A stretch of 64,000 nucleotides of DNA from Enchytraeus crypticus (GCA_905160935.1 CAJHZI010000737.1:787001-851000), one strand, 5' to 3'. Shown: positions 1-10,893, counted from the first letter of the stretch. Translations and numbers: made by a program. Notes: generated from the letters alone by a model not told the origin.

Positions 1-143
1 AACAAACATGAGAAAACGTTTAGTCTTATGATTGGACAAATCTTTCTTTAGAATTATTTTGTAATTTTGATGTTATAGTATCGGAGATGTTAGTAAAATT
101 TTCTATGGTTTTTTTAAATTAAAATTTACATCAAACCAAGATC

Positions 144-791
144 ATGACAACTGATATTACTGAAACCAAAATCAGATTTGACAATGAAGATATTGAAACA
201 GTCAACGAATTCGCCATTCTTGGTTCTAAAATCGTCCGTGACGGAGAATAAGGACCAGAGATAAAACGGCGGATAGCAATGGGGCGCACTGCGATGACTG
301 GCATGATGAAAATTTGGAAGAGTAAAGACATAAGCCTCGTTACCAAATGCAGGATAGTCAACGCGATAGTCTTCCCAATTGCCGCCTATGAATGCGAAAG
401 TTGGATGTTAAAAAAGGCGGATAGAAGGAGAATCGACGCTTTAGAGCTTAGGTGTTGGAGACGCGTGTTACGAGTCCCGTGGACCGCTAAAGTTAACAAT
501 AGAGATGTGCTAGATCGCATAAAACTAAGTATTTCTCTTGAAGGGAAGATCACAAAGCAAAGGTTGTCATACTTTGGACATGTCATGCGAGCCAGTTCAA
601 TTGAGAAATCAATGACAGGACAGGTTAGTGGAAAAAGGAGGAAAGGTCGTCAAAGAACGCGTTGGCTTGACACTGTAGAATTTGATCTCAACACCAGCAT
701 AGCGGATTTGAGGGAGGCGGTAAGAAATCGTGATACATGGAGACAGATAGTTCATAAAGTGTCCAAGAGTCGGCTTCGACTGAATGGATAA
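144..791 (+). pseudogene. LINE A: RTE/BovB-like reverse transcriptase C-terminal fragment
   Basis: The translation is the C-terminal end of a non-LTR retrotransposon reverse transcriptase. It contains the family pattern YGCESW-like (here YECESW), then LRVPW, SYFGHVMR, a basic GKRRKGRQRTRWLD block, and a terminal KSRLRLNG like BovB-type elements. The frame opens at 144 but is broken by an in-frame TAA at 249-251, just after the LGSKIVRDGE segment; it then runs open to 791. The endonuclease and catalytic RT core are absent, so this is a dead 5'-truncated copy. It lies left of the sulfatase exons on the opposite strand, probably in an intron of that gene. Assignment to non-LTR elements is firm; the exact clade is inferred. 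Confidence 0.85.
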
Positions 792-1278
792 CTCATCGTA
801 CAGATTGAATGGCCCAAATGGTAGAAATCTTGCCTGGCAGACAATCGTATATTGATTTGAATGCTAACCAGACTGTCTCTTTCGACATCTATTGTGAAGT
901 GAGAACCGACGTAAAACTTAATTACATTAAAAATAAACTAATCGTCATGTTTAGAGAAGAAAATATGAGCTCCCACGAACCCAGCATAATTGAACTCCCA
1001 AACAATAAGTTACGTAATCGATGAATTAAAATAAACTTTGGTTGCCTGTCATTAAATGTAGAACATGTTACCGGATCAAATAATGTTATGACAGATTTAT
1101 TAACTGCAAGATCTTGCCACGGAAATGTAGCGTATTGTTTGACCATTTTATTCTTACACTATGCTCATATTTCTGCAATAAGAGCGTTCAAAATTAAAGG
1201 GGCACTGAAAATTGGACTATATGAAATGAATTAAGTTTAATTAACTTGACCTCTTAAAACATTTTTCGAACGATTATA

Positions 1279-1335
1279 ATAATAACAATAAAGGTTTCTC
1301 CTCATACAAGGAAGATGCCAGGGACGTTGCTCTTA
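1279..1335 (-). repeat. LINE D 3'-tail fragment
   Basis: A short piece matches the 3' terminus seen at 59530 and 63055: an (AAT)n/ATT tail, then AAACC, a GAGGAAAC-like stretch and GGGACGT. It is a severely 5'-truncated or decayed copy. Nothing else was recognised between 792 and 1440. Confidence 0.55.
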
Positions 1336-1440
1336 GATTTAATCAACAAATAAACTATAAACTTTCAAATCCCTACACCAGTCAGCTGAGATTTAATAGA
1401 ATATGCTGAGCAATAGTAGTAAAGAATTAGTCACAATTAC

Positions 1441-1658
1441 CTTAACATTCCAGGGTAGATTTCCATAGTGTAGCCAGAGATACTCGTGTGTGGCTAGGTT
1501 GTTAGGAAGCTGAACTTTAGTGACTATGTCGTCAGGATGGAGACCCTTGTTCAAATGCCGCACAGTCTGATCATGCACGAACTGTATACCAGCCATATAG
1601 ACAGTCAGTGCCTCGTAGATTTTATCTTCTCCAACCAGTAGCTCAGTATGAGCCGGTA
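1441..1658 (-). CDS. alkylsulfatase exon 5 (of those in window)
   Basis: The acceptor ttgcag abuts base 1658 and the donor AAG|gtaatt follows base 1441. A split valine codon joins it to exon 4, giving YLVPAHTELLVGEDKIYEAL followed by QFVHDQTVRHLNKGLHPDD. The conserved PAHT histidine and the VHDQT helix region are present. The exon ends in phase 0, so the next exon, outside the window, must start in phase 0. Confidence 0.9.
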
Positions 1659-3122
1659 CTGCAAGTATAACAATAAATAAATAAGTAATACTAATTTTAA
1701 CTAATAAAAGTAATAGGCATTATATAAAGTATTATAGGCAATAATAATGTAAAGAGTAATATCTATCATAAACATTCTAATTTAAGAATAATAATATTAA
1801 TATAGTATAAGTAATCATAAATATACATGTTCATGAAGTTTATTTCAACTATTTTACCAGAAACTTAAGCAATTAATCATAAGTTGGACCTAGGAAATGG
1901 CCAATTTTTAATAATTCTTGTTGGTCTACGATTCATGACACCGCTACTCTTTTCGTATTTATGCTTCTTAAGCAATTTACCTTTGAGTCTAATCAATACC
2001 AGTCAATGTTAAGGAGTGTAAAACTGTGTATATAGCAAGTGAGAAATTAGAAGTCAAAACAGGATTTATAGTAATAGAATCAGTTCAGTGCGGTGCAGTT
2101 CTGTGCAGTACAGTGCAGTACAGTTCAGTACAGTGTAGTGCAGTACAGTGCAGTACAGTGGAGTACAGTGGAGTACAGTGCAGTGTAGTGCAGTTCAGTG
2201 CAGTGCAGTGCAGTACAGTACAATGCAGTGTAGTACAGTACAATGCAGTACAGTACAATGCAGTGCAGTACAGTGTAGTGCAGTTCAGTGCAGTGCAGTA
2301 CAGTGTAGTGCAGTGCAGTACAGTACAGTGCAGTGTAGTACAGTATAATGCAGTACAGTACAATGAAGTGCAGTACAGTGTAGTGCAGTTCAGTGCAGTG
2401 CAGTACAGTGTAGTGCAGTGCAGTGCAGTGCAGTGCAGTGCAGTTCAGTGCGGTGCTGTTCAGTGCAGTTCAGTGCGGTGCTGTGTAGTGTAGTGCAGTT
2501 CAGTGCAGTGCAGTGCAGTGCAGTACAGTGTAGTGCAGTGCAGTGCAGTACAGTGTAGTGCAGTTCGGTGCAGTGCAGTGCAAGGCAGTGCAGTTCAGTG
2601 CGGTGCTGTTTAGTGTAGTGCGGTGCAGTTCAGCGCAGTACAGTGCAGTACAGTTCAGTGCAGTACAGTTTTTATGCTTTCTTCTTCTTATCTGTTCCTA
2701 TCAATTGCCTGACTCCCTTGCGCAATATATCAGACCTATCTCTTCTTTCATATTCTTCTAAATCCTCGCTTTTTCCACTCAACCAATGATCTTTTGAGTT
2801 TTCTATAGTTTTTCTTGAGTTCTTTTCTTATTCTTCAATATTCCCTTCGGCTACAAACTCGTGTCAACTCTGCAAGTGCAAGTATACGCCTAATTGACGA
2901 CCTTCAATGGAAATCAATGATGAATTGTTGGTTATGAATTCTCTTATCTTACGAGACATTGTTGATTAAGAGTTATCTCAGTTCTTTGTTAATTTGAGTT
3001 ATACAGATTAGTTAATTTGAGTTCTACATATAAGTTATTTTCAGTTCTACTTATTGGTTAATTTGACTTCTATACTTACATGTATTATACACACTTTCCT
3101 GGGGTAGCTGTAGGCCCTATCT

Positions 3123-3179
<57 letters not shown>

Positions 3180-6100
3180 TAGACAGAGAGAGAGAGAGAC
3201 AGACAGAGACAGAGAGAGACAGAGAGAGAGAGCGATAGGGTGAGAGAAAGAGAGCGGAAGAATCAGTATCATACCCCTGAACATCTCTGAATGAGATATT
3301 AACTACGCACGACAAAGCATTTGAGGAAGAATGTGAAGAGAGTACTTAAGACTACCATACCCAGATATTTAGCGCCCAGGTCCCTCATCTTCCTCAGAGA
3401 GCGATGCCAGTTGAGAATGTTTCGGGGCTGCATGCCTCTGATGCCGTACAGGCTGGGAAACCCTCGATAGATGTCATCAGCGGGCAGCAGAACCTTCGTC
3501 TCTGGCAGCCAGACGGCTACTTCGTCGTTGGTCTCACCGGGAATGTGAATGAATGTCAGGTTCAGTCCTACAAATCAATAAATTAACCAATCAATCAATC
3601 AATCAATCAATTAATCAATCAATCAATCAATCAATCGATCAATCAATCAATAAATCGATCAATAAATCGATCAGTCAATCAATCAAACAATCAACCAATC
3701 ATTCAGCCAATCAATCAATAAGTCAGCCAAAAAGGTTCGAAATGGTATTATCAACCGTATTATATACTTATAAAACAAGATGTGAATTTATCGTCAAGTA
3801 AAAAATTCTATAGCAACCATTATAAAAAATCGCCAAAATACATATTCTTATACAACTAGTGCTCTTCTGGAGTGCTATTATGTAGCAAGAAAGCAGACAT
3901 GAGTTTGAATATATACATTGAACTTGCCACTTGACAGAGCACTAAAGAGAGAGAGAGAGAGAGATACAACTAGTACACACTAGTTTTATGTTGAAAAAGC
4001 TGGGTAGATCTCAGCTATCTCTCGCAACACAAATCTTTCAAGTGAGGAAACTGACGTTAACTTTAAACTGACAGCAACATTAGCTTTACCAGCTTTAACA
4101 CTACAATACAGCTGCTCTCTAAGCTCCCCTCACCGGCTATGTTGACGTCCATGCGGTGCCCGGTGATGAGCTTGTTTGGGAAGGTCGTCACTCTCTCATC
4201 AAAAGAAATGGTCGCCCCTGCCCCGCAGGTCAGCCTCTTCTCGCCCAGGTGGATGCCGTACTGGTGGGAGGCGCCCCAGTAAGCTCTGGGGTAGGTCAGG
4301 ACGAGCTGAACGCTCAGAGGCTCGTAGTTCTCGTAGGCCCAGATGTCCACTTGATTATCCTTCGATTCGTTTAGAAATGTCTGGAGCAAAAGATAAAATT
4401 AAATTAAAAATAGAAAACTCAGTTTAGGTATACGGTAAAAATGGCAAAATTAAAAAAAGAAAAAAGAAACAAATAAAATTGAGTAGGCGTATTTGGATGT
4501 CATATACCTGTATATTATTTAATATTTATGGAGAGACAGGATTATTATATCAGGGAATGACGCCCCTGCCAAGTAAATGTTAGTCGAAGCTGATGAGGGC
4601 ATAGGGGGCCCACATTTTCATAAGCATAAGCAATGTCTCTGTTAATTGTTGCTCTGATAATCTCTGTTTCAGTTAACTGCATCCATTTGCTAAGACTCTC
4701 AATAAACGTCATTCGTTGTCGACCCCTACATCTTTTTCCTTCTATTATTCCTGTCAATATGGTATTTTCAACTATTTTGTTCCGCATAATGTGTCCGAAA
4801 AATTTCATCTGTTGTCGTCGTATTGGGTAATGCGATAAGATGTTAATGCTTGTGAAATAAAGAATAATGGAAAGTACTCTTTTATTTCTTTCACATGTTT
4901 CCGTAAGGAAAGATTGTATTAGAAATACAAAGTTTTTGTATGTGATGAAACTAATTACTAGGCACTGGAACCATACGAAAGTTTATATTGTTTACTTGTA
5001 TAGCTAAGTTTGAATAGCATGTGATTCGTACATTGGAAACGTGAATTGCATCACGTATGATGCATATGTTGCTTAGGCCTCATCACGTATAAATCACACT
5101 CTTTAATATTTATTTTAATACCAATATGCATGTTAGTAATATATATTTATTATTCGTTTCATTGAACAAATTAAAAATGAAAATTTTTAATCACATTCTC
5201 ATAGTCTTCACATGATTTCCTCATGAGAAGAATATGTGAATCATATGTTTTTATGTTTCACATTCACCTAGGAATGGTATGTGAATCATATGGAAATGAC
5301 ATAGATATTCACATGACAACGTCATAATCATAAGAATAATCATAATCATGCGAATCATATGCCATGGTTTTGTTATGTTTCGCCTTTGCACAAGCCTATG
5401 AATGGTATGTGATTCACATGCAAAACACACGGATGGTTACATGAGAACCTCATAAGAATCACATGGGTTTATTATAGGTTTCACATGTGTAGAAACATAT
5501 GAATATAATGTTATTCACATGCTAAACACATCTAATCTCGTGATTTTAACTTAAATTTCATATGAGAAACACATAGGAATCACATGGATTTGTATTGTGT
5601 ATCATATGTGTTTCCTATATGTTTCACATGTTATAAAGTCTATGTGAACCCAATGTTAATCGAATTGTAACATGTGGATCATATGTTTTTCACGTGTGAT
5701 AAGTTATATTATCCACATGTGAACAGTAGATATATTTCACATGAAACACATGACATTCACATGTGATCAAGTGCATGTGATCACATGAAAACCCCACAGC
5801 CAAATTAACATGTGAAAATTTCACATGTGAAATTTCTATGGGATTTTTCCGTAAGGGCAATCCTCCAAGAATAATGGTTTATCATGTTAGATGTTTCAAA
5901 GATCCACTCGTATGTGGACATGAAGAGAAAACGGAAAACAGAGAAGAGAGGAGGCGTTATATATCATGGACCTGCCAGTGGGCAGTGCACTAAGATATAT
6001 TATTTAAGTGATAATTTCTAATGAAGGATTCGGTGGAAATTAAAATCCTCAAGGTTCTTTTTTTGACGCGTGTGCAGCCGATTTTGCAACAAAGGAAGTT

Positions 6101-9100
6101 AGCATTTCAACTATAGTATTTTGAGCTCGTAATTGTGGAATGTGGCAGGGGTAAAAAAAAATTATTGTCATAAATAATTTTGACGCCACTGAAAACCGTA
6201 CAGTGGCTTTACTGGTAATGAACAAATACAATGATAACGCTAACAGGCTTTCGCGGCTCTTTAAAACTTAATGATCTCTAGCGGATGATCAGCAAGCGCT
6301 ACCGCATTTTTAAAGTCATTCTAATAAAATTTACTTCAGGCATTACACACGGGAGATTAATGAAAATGTATAAATATGGTTTCACAGATTTTAAGCTGAT
6401 AAATAACGAGTAATGGATAGAATTCAATACAGCCTACTTTTTAACTTCAACTACTTTTAAAACAGAAATTTAAAGAACTGCAAGAATAACAAGAATATCA
6501 TTATAATTATAAAAGTGATATTTTTACCCTAAGTTTCTTGCAGCTAGTAGCAATAGAACTAATTATATATAGGCTATGCTATTCACTTAGATAATAGGTC
6601 TAAAAGATCACAAACGTTGTCCAAAATAGCTCGAGAGATAATAGCAATCCGTCATTGATAATAAACGCCCAAATGTTACAAATTGACAAGATAGTATATC
6701 AGATTATTTTAGAACAGAGATAAATTATATGACTATAATAGCAATAAATAAGAGAATCACTGGAGTACCTTTTAATCATGATTTATTGCATATCAACTGT
6801 GTCTCGAGAAGGTAATAAAAGAAAAGGGGCCGGTAATATAATAATCGTTTGTCAATAGCCAATTACCGGGCCATATACTCAACCATTGTCGGTAAACTAA
6901 GTTCCTTGAATTAACAAACGTTGTGATAATATTATATATCAGCACGTTTCGCCAGCTTTGTGCTCAGAATTCCAATTGCTGAATTTTCAATATTTATTTT
7001 TTTAAATGCAGTAGTTCAAAATTTCTCTCCAAAGTTATACGGATAATTTCTTATTTGATTTACTCATATTCATAAATCTTTAACTTTATCACTTAAGATA
7101 TTCCCACAAAATTTCTGCTTATCTGGCGGAATTGGCTGCTGTTCGAGTTACGTAAATATAAAGAACAGTGCCCAACTCGTGACGACGTTTTTTGTAAAAA
7201 CAATTTGTGCTATCGGTTATAAAAGACACCGTGTTGTTATATATATATAATATTATATATATAGTATATATATATATCTATATCTATATATATATATGCA
7301 TAATGCTTATATACTATATATTATTTATATATATTACATATACACATGAATATACATGTGTATATACATGTATATATCTGCATATACAGTAGATCTCTCT
7401 TAGCACTGTCAATTGGAATTGGCAGGTCCATGGCACATAATTTCTCGATATATTTCAATCCACTGCCGTTCTATTTATCATACACGTGCTTAATATGTAA
7501 TATGTGGTATATACGTATATATATATGTATATATATAGTATAGGAGTCTAGGAAACATTGTACAGTGTTTATTAATCTATTGATTAACAAGTTTTAAATT
7601 ACCATGGCTCCGTAGATATGGTCGACGTGATGATGGGAGAAGATGATCGCTTTAATCGGCTTATCCGGGACCAACTTCCGGAAGTCCGTGAGTATCCGCT
7701 TTGCTGCTTCCAGGGTCTCAGTCGTGTCGACGACGATGATGCCTTCGGGCGCTTCCAGTAATATAGAGTTAGCGAACGCGTAACCAAATCCCATGTATAC
7801 GCCATCGGTTACCTGCAGATTTTTATAAATCAATCAATTGATAGAACAGTTTATCAATCAATCAACGATTTAATCAATCAATTGATGGAACAGTCTATCA
7901 ATCGATTAATCAATCAACGATTTAATCAATCAATTGATGAAACAGTCCATTAATCGATCAATCAATTAAGGATTTAATCAGTCAATTGATAGAACAGCCT
8001 ATCATAAAAACATACCATTATTTAACCAAGAAGTCAGGATCATATTCGGTAAGTGTTTATTCTTGATGTAGACTGTCAGGAAGTTATGCTATTCCAAGCA
8101 TTCTAAAGTTCCATAAGAATTCTTATAAAAATAACAGGAGAGCAATAGAACGATCCTGCAAGATTCACTCAAACAATTAATCAATTACAATGAAAGAATA
8201 TGAATAGAAAGATTGCATCTGGCTATCAGATAAAGTGTATTCACAACTCATGCTATATTTTCTTAATGGCCAGATTATATCAATCTTAGAAAGAACCGAA
8301 CAAGGCCAAGGGAAACTACCTCAGAAGTCCTCAACGCAAAATCTAAGAGGCTTCATTAAATATCCAGTAAAGTTAGTCACTGTGATCAACTAGTCAGTCT
8401 ATGGAGTGCTCCTAATGAGCGAGCACTTTAGAGATTAACTCTATCTATTTTATCAATACACGCATGTATATTTGCTTATAATACTCTTAATTGTTATTAC
8501 AAGATCTACTTACGTTTATTTTAGTTATGTGTTATATTTTTTGCTGTGCAAGCATTACATAGTGTACGTTTGGCTTGAAGACGTGCACTATTGTTATTTA
8601 ATTAATTAACAATTAGTTAATTAATTAACAACAATTAGCTAATTAATTAGCAACAATTAATTAATTAACAACAATTAGTTAATTAATTAACCATTGCGCA
8701 CTTCTTCAGACGTTGCATGTCAATTTAATCATTATGACTTGAATGCTTTTGTCATGTATGTCATTATGACTTGAATTCTTTGTCAAATATGTCATATTGA
8801 CTTGAATTCTTTGCAAAGTGTGAACGCTTGGTTACCATCCACTTGACGAAAAAGGTTACTCTATTACATTTAGAAATGGTTTACCTTAGTACACTTGACT
8901 TTATGAAGAGAAGCCCATCTGGCTTCTGACCTTGACGTTAAACACACAAGAAATTACTAAATGTGAATGTTTGATTACCACCCAGTTAACGAACTACGTA
9001 AATGGATTATGATCATGCACGTTTCATATAATAATAATAGGCCTAAAGGTTTAACGTCCGTTTCATCATCCAGGGATGATGTAAGGGACGTCAAAACAGC

Positions 9101-9608
9101 ACACATCACTACAGATCAATTCACCCAGACCAATCTGCAAAAGAAATGTGCTGAGGAGAAGTAAGGTCCTAAATGAAAGCCAGTCCAGTGATCAAAAATG
9201 GTCATAGTAGATTGATTATGTCTACGGTGGAAAAGGTAAGTCTTAAGCTTACTAGAGAAAGTTCAAAGAGAAAAACAACAGCGAAGATTAGCAGGTAATG
9301 AGTTCCAGATTGTGGGTGCTGCATAAGAAAATGAACGTCTGCTCAATGACGTGAGAATATTTGGAACAGAGAGAAGATTGAGGGACGACAGGGAAGAAGA
9401 AATTTCTTACCTTGATGATTCGAGCATCACTGAGATTCTTGCCTTGTTCGACGAGATGAGGGGGCTCATAGACATCCTTCATCAAGTCGTCTATCGTCAG
9501 ATCCTGGGGCTTGCTACTCGGCCAGTACGTGTACAGGGCCACTACCAGAATCAGGGCCGCTACGCCCCTGCCCACATTCGATACAGCATCACCGCTACTG
9601 CCTGGCAT
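1441..9608 (-). CDS. linear alkyl/aryl-sulfatase, metallo-beta-lactamase fold (gene span, C-terminus beyond window)
   Basis: Five phase-compatible exons (9608-9411, 7812-7603, 4380-4134, 3567-3361, 1658-1441) join into 360 residues without a stop. All introns are GT-AG. The order is: a short cytoplasmic or lumenal start; a hydrophobic segment (about residues 15-30, ALILVVALYTYW) that looks like a signal anchor; VTDGVYMGFGYAFANS; the zinc motif HHHVDH; PRAYWGASHQYG; HIPGETNDEVAVWLPE; LLPADDIYRGF; LVPAHTELL; QFVHDQTVRHLNKG. These are hallmarks of the Sds/BDS1 alkylsulfatase group, which hydrolyses long-chain alkyl sulfate esters using two zinc ions. The usual C-terminal dimerisation and SCP2-like parts (roughly 250-300 residues) are not found in 1-1440 and must lie to the left. 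The membrane anchor suggests an endomembrane or surface location; the natural substrate is unknown. Confidence 0.9.
2081..2670. repeat. CAGTN pentamer array (about 590 bp)
   Basis: Nearly the whole stretch is made of 5-bp units CAGTA, CAGTG or CAGTT, with rare CGGTG. The repeat gives long Val-Gln-Cys/Tyr-Ser readings on both strands that are artefacts. It lies in the intron between sulfatase exons 4 and 5. A reverse-complement relative is at 24041-24268. Confidence 0.95.
3127..3232. repeat. (GA)n microsatellite
   Basis: This is a pure GA run followed by an interrupted GA/GACA tract, in the sulfatase intron about 130 bp downstream (in gene direction) of exon 4. The 2671-3126 stretch holds only AT-rich DNA with short TTGAGTT/TTAATTTGAG near-repeats. 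Confidence 0.95.
3361..3567 (-). CDS. alkylsulfatase exon 4
   Basis: The acceptor tttgtag precedes base 3567 and the donor G|gtatgg follows base 3361. The translation starts GLNLTFIHIPGETNDEVAVW and runs through LLPADDIYRGFPSLYGIRG and WHRSLRKMRDLGAKYL. The HIPGET histidine and the ADD acidic pair are expected metal-site residues of the family. The intron just before this exon ends in a long TTGA tetranucleotide tract. Confidence 0.92.
3585..3725. repeat. (AATC)n tetranucleotide tract abutting a 3' splice site
   Basis: About 140 bp of CAAT/CGAT/CAGT tetramers. On the minus (gene) strand this reads ATTGATTG repeated and ends about 20 nt before the acceptor of sulfatase exon 4. Confidence 0.9.
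3885..3962 (+). repeat. SINE3 3'-end fragment with (GA)n tail
   Basis: Matches the 3' end of the repeats at 53560, 61616 and 63330: GAATATATACATTGAACTTG, CCACTTGACAG, then AGCACTAAAGAGAGAG. The tail resembles the LINE B terminus. Confidence 0.6.
4024..4105 (+). repeat. SINE1 3'-tail fragment
   Basis: Contains TTTCAAGTGAGGAAACTGAC then GTTAAC, followed by TTAGCTTTACCAGC. These are the same elements as in the SINE1 copies at 19860, 27400 and 42455. It lies about 30 bp from sulfatase exon 3. Confidence 0.6.
4134..4380 (-). CDS. alkylsulfatase exon 3
   Basis: Acceptor gctccag before base 4380, donor G|gtgagg after base 4134. It begins TFLNESKDNQVDIWAYENYE and contains PRAYWGASHQYGIHL, GEKRLTCGAGATISF and RMDVNIAG. 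It follows the zinc-binding HHHVDH of exon 2 directly, as in the family. The terminal glycine codon is split with exon 4. Confidence 0.92.
4535..4830 (-). pseudogene. LINE C: RTE-like RT C-terminal fragment
   Basis: The minus strand reads MKFFGHIMR, a basic GKRCRGRQRMT block, then a degenerate ETEIIRATINRDIAYAYENV ending typical of a third RTE-like LINE group (normal copies end with a DR-W-VANV motif). Only the last 80 or so residues survive. It lies in the sulfatase intron in the same orientation as the gene. Confidence 0.7.
4870..5850. repeat. CACATG/CATATG-rich repeat block
   Basis: About 1 kb in which near-palindromes CACATG, CATGTG and CATATG recur, often inside TTTCACATGTGAAA-like units. 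Both ends carry TTCCGTAAGG (4907-4920 and 5846-5856 regions). The 10-mer AGAATAATGG occurs just outside each end (4861 and 5870), which could be a target duplication or chance. No coding potential. The family is not one I can name. Confidence 0.6.
5876..5993 (+). repeat. LINE B 3'-end fragment
   Basis: Matches the last 120 bp of the LINE B copy at 13919-14815: GTTAGATG, then CCACTCGTATGTGGA, GACAGAGAAGAG, GGAGGCGTTATAT, ATGGACCTGCCAG, GTGCACTAAG. It is followed by ATATATT instead of a GA tail. Confidence 0.8.
5994..7602. other. sulfatase intron 2, gene-free stretch with (TA)n tracts
   Basis: AT-rich intronic DNA without recognisable exons. TA and TATATG-rich microsatellite lies at about 7240-7540. 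A fragment at 7395-7440 (AGCACTGTCAATTGGAATTG, GGCAGGTCCATGG) resembles a decayed LINE B end on the minus strand. Confidence 0.6.
7603..7812 (-). CDS. alkylsulfatase exon 2 (zinc-binding motif)
   Basis: Acceptor ctgcag before 7812, donor ATG|gtaatt after 7603; 70 codons in phase 0 at both ends. It encodes VTDGVYMGFGYAFANSILLE, APEGIIVVDTTETLEAA and IIFSHHHVDHIYGAM. The last carries the HxHxDH zinc signature of metallo-beta-lactamase-fold hydrolases. A longer reading into intron sequence on both sides is possible but would not match the family. Confidence 0.93.
7827..8003. repeat. 44-52 bp tandem repeat built on AATC/ATTG tetramers
   Basis: Four imperfect copies of CAATCAATTGATAGAACAGT plus a TCAATC/CGATTTAAT filler, starting at 7831, 7875, 7927 and 7978. 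In gene direction the array reads as ATTGATTGATT and ends within about 20 nt of the exon 2 acceptor. Confidence 0.85.
8590..8695. repeat. AATTAATTAACAACAATTAG tandem repeat
   Basis: Four AT-only near-copies of a roughly 22-bp unit with palindromic TTAATTAA cores. 8004-8589 and 8696-9027 hold only weak repeats (three TCATTATGACTTGAAT-like copies at 8730-8810) and no exon. Confidence 0.8.
9028..9407 (-). repeat. LINE D 3' part, ending at the exon 1 donor
   Basis: From its (AAT)n/AAACC tail at 9028 it follows the copies at 59530 and 50240 (GACGT, CATCATCC, ACAGATCAATTCACCCAGAC, GAGGAGAAGTAAGG, GATTAGCAGGTAA, GAGTTCCAGAT, AGAAGATTG, GGGACGA). It carries an internal deletion of about 25 bp near 9380. 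Homology stops within about 4 nt of the GT donor of sulfatase exon 1. The element is in the same orientation as the gene. Confidence 0.85.
9411..9608 (-). CDS. alkylsulfatase exon 1 (start codon, membrane anchor)
   Basis: ATG at 9608-9606 opens 66 codons to the donor AAG|gtaaga. The product starts MPGSSGDAVSNVGRG, then a hydrophobic run VAALILVVALYTYW, then a soluble linker with DDLMKDVYEPPHLVEQGKNL and DARIIK, which leads straight into VTDGVY of exon 2. The anchor has no obvious signal-peptidase site, so a type II signal anchor is likely. The 5' UTR and promoter were not recognised. Confidence 0.85.
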
Positions 9609-10319
9609 CGTCTAGATCTTAATCAAACTGATTGAGATTTAGTAAATAGTTCTCGCGTGTAGAACGCTTTGCGAATGTTGCAAAGGATTCTAGTTTTTAA
9701 GAATAAGGAACTAAAATTTTATTTTTAAGAATCTAAAACTAGCGAACTGTCGGAGAATCTGTGCAAATCTGCTACGTCGTTAAATGAGTAGGATTATGCA
9801 CTGAAGCTGCCATCCAGTGTGGGGCACAATCTGCAGCAGAAAACCGCAATAACGATAATGAATAGTGAGTTAGATCAAATCTATCACTAATATAGCGCTG
9901 TTGAAATTATTTCCTTTTTTTGACTGAAGTAGATAAACAAAGGATTGTGAATAAATTCCGATGGTTATTTCATGGATAATGCAGTCAGAATTTTAACTTT
10001 CATAGATAGACAAATACGGCCATGAATGACTTCTAATATTAATCAACCTGTTTCCTATATGTTTGGTTTCTTAGGCTATACTATATGTTTAAAGAGGTGC
10101 AGAATTAAAACCACAGAGCTAGTAGACCAAGAGTGCCAGGTACTAAAAGACTCTGATATCCATCCGTGATAATCGGCTGACGTTCATTTCTGATCTAGCA
10201 AATGAAATTTGCCAGAAATAATTTTAATTCTTCCTCTCGTAAAGGCTCGAACAAGTTTGGTTACTTAAACAGAATTAATAAATTAATTTCTTCCTAAAAT
10301 TAAATTATCATAAGCGAAA

Positions 10320-10440
10320 TGTCAAGTCCCACAAGGAACGTGTTGTATTCAAAGACAGCCCGGTTGAGATTAGAACCATGGGCTAATTGTTGTTTATTAG
10401 ACAAATGCGTTATCCACTCAGCCAAATATTAATAAACGCA
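10320..10440 (-). repeat. tRNA-like pseudogene or tRNA-derived SINE head
   Basis: The minus strand carries TGGCTGAGTGG, a perfect pol III A box, and about 60 nt later GGTTCTAATC, a B-box-like element. The spacing with a long middle part resembles Leu/Ser tRNAs. The acceptor stem does not pair convincingly, so I do not call a functional tRNA gene. Confidence 0.5.
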
Positions 10441-10893
10441 ATTTTGTGAATTAATTATACATTATGCAATTTCAATGAAATTCTCTTATGTTAATAAATT
10501 TGACCTTAATTTAAGTTAATTATATAGCAGTAAAAGTATATAGCAGTGCTATAAGTAGACAAAATTTAATATAATATTAAAGAAGCAACAAAAGAGTAGT
10601 AATGATGAATTTCAGTAGTCTGATATTGTGATTTGCTATAAATGTATAAAAACAGAATATGCAATTCGCAGTTCCATACAACGCGATTTTCCTAATTATC
10701 ACAAACAAACAAGCGAAGAACTACAGAGCTCTGTTAGAACATAGTCTCATAATGAATGGCTCAGTTCTTGATCTCACTTGAGTTTATATGCATCTGCGCA
10801 TGCGCTGTGATATAGAACAGAACGTTCAAAGCTCGAGTTTCTGGGAGATTAGCAGAGATAGAGATCTATAGAGTTGTGATCTCTACAAGAGAC

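Noticed and set aside
922-1146. Minus-strand reading as the next sulfatase exon
   Set aside because: Its sequence lacks the motifs expected after WNVK (a GxFDGYxGWF-like block), and no suitable acceptor/phase was found; the real next exon is probably left of the window.
2026-2761. Long Val-Gln-Cys-Ser open readings on both strands
   Set aside because: They are translations of a 5-bp CAGTN repeat, open on both strands and several frames; no gene.
4861-5880. AGAATAATGG as a proven target-site duplication of the CACATG block
   Set aside because: A 10-mer in AT-rich DNA may recur by chance, and the element ends are not defined; reported only as a possibility.
3585-8003. CRISPR-like array (regular repeats at 3585-3725, 7827-8003)
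   Set aside because: Eukaryotic intronic microsatellites without unique spacers or cas genes.
10320-10440. Functional tRNA gene
   Set aside because: A box is perfect but the B box is off consensus and stems do not close; kept only as a tRNA-like repeat.
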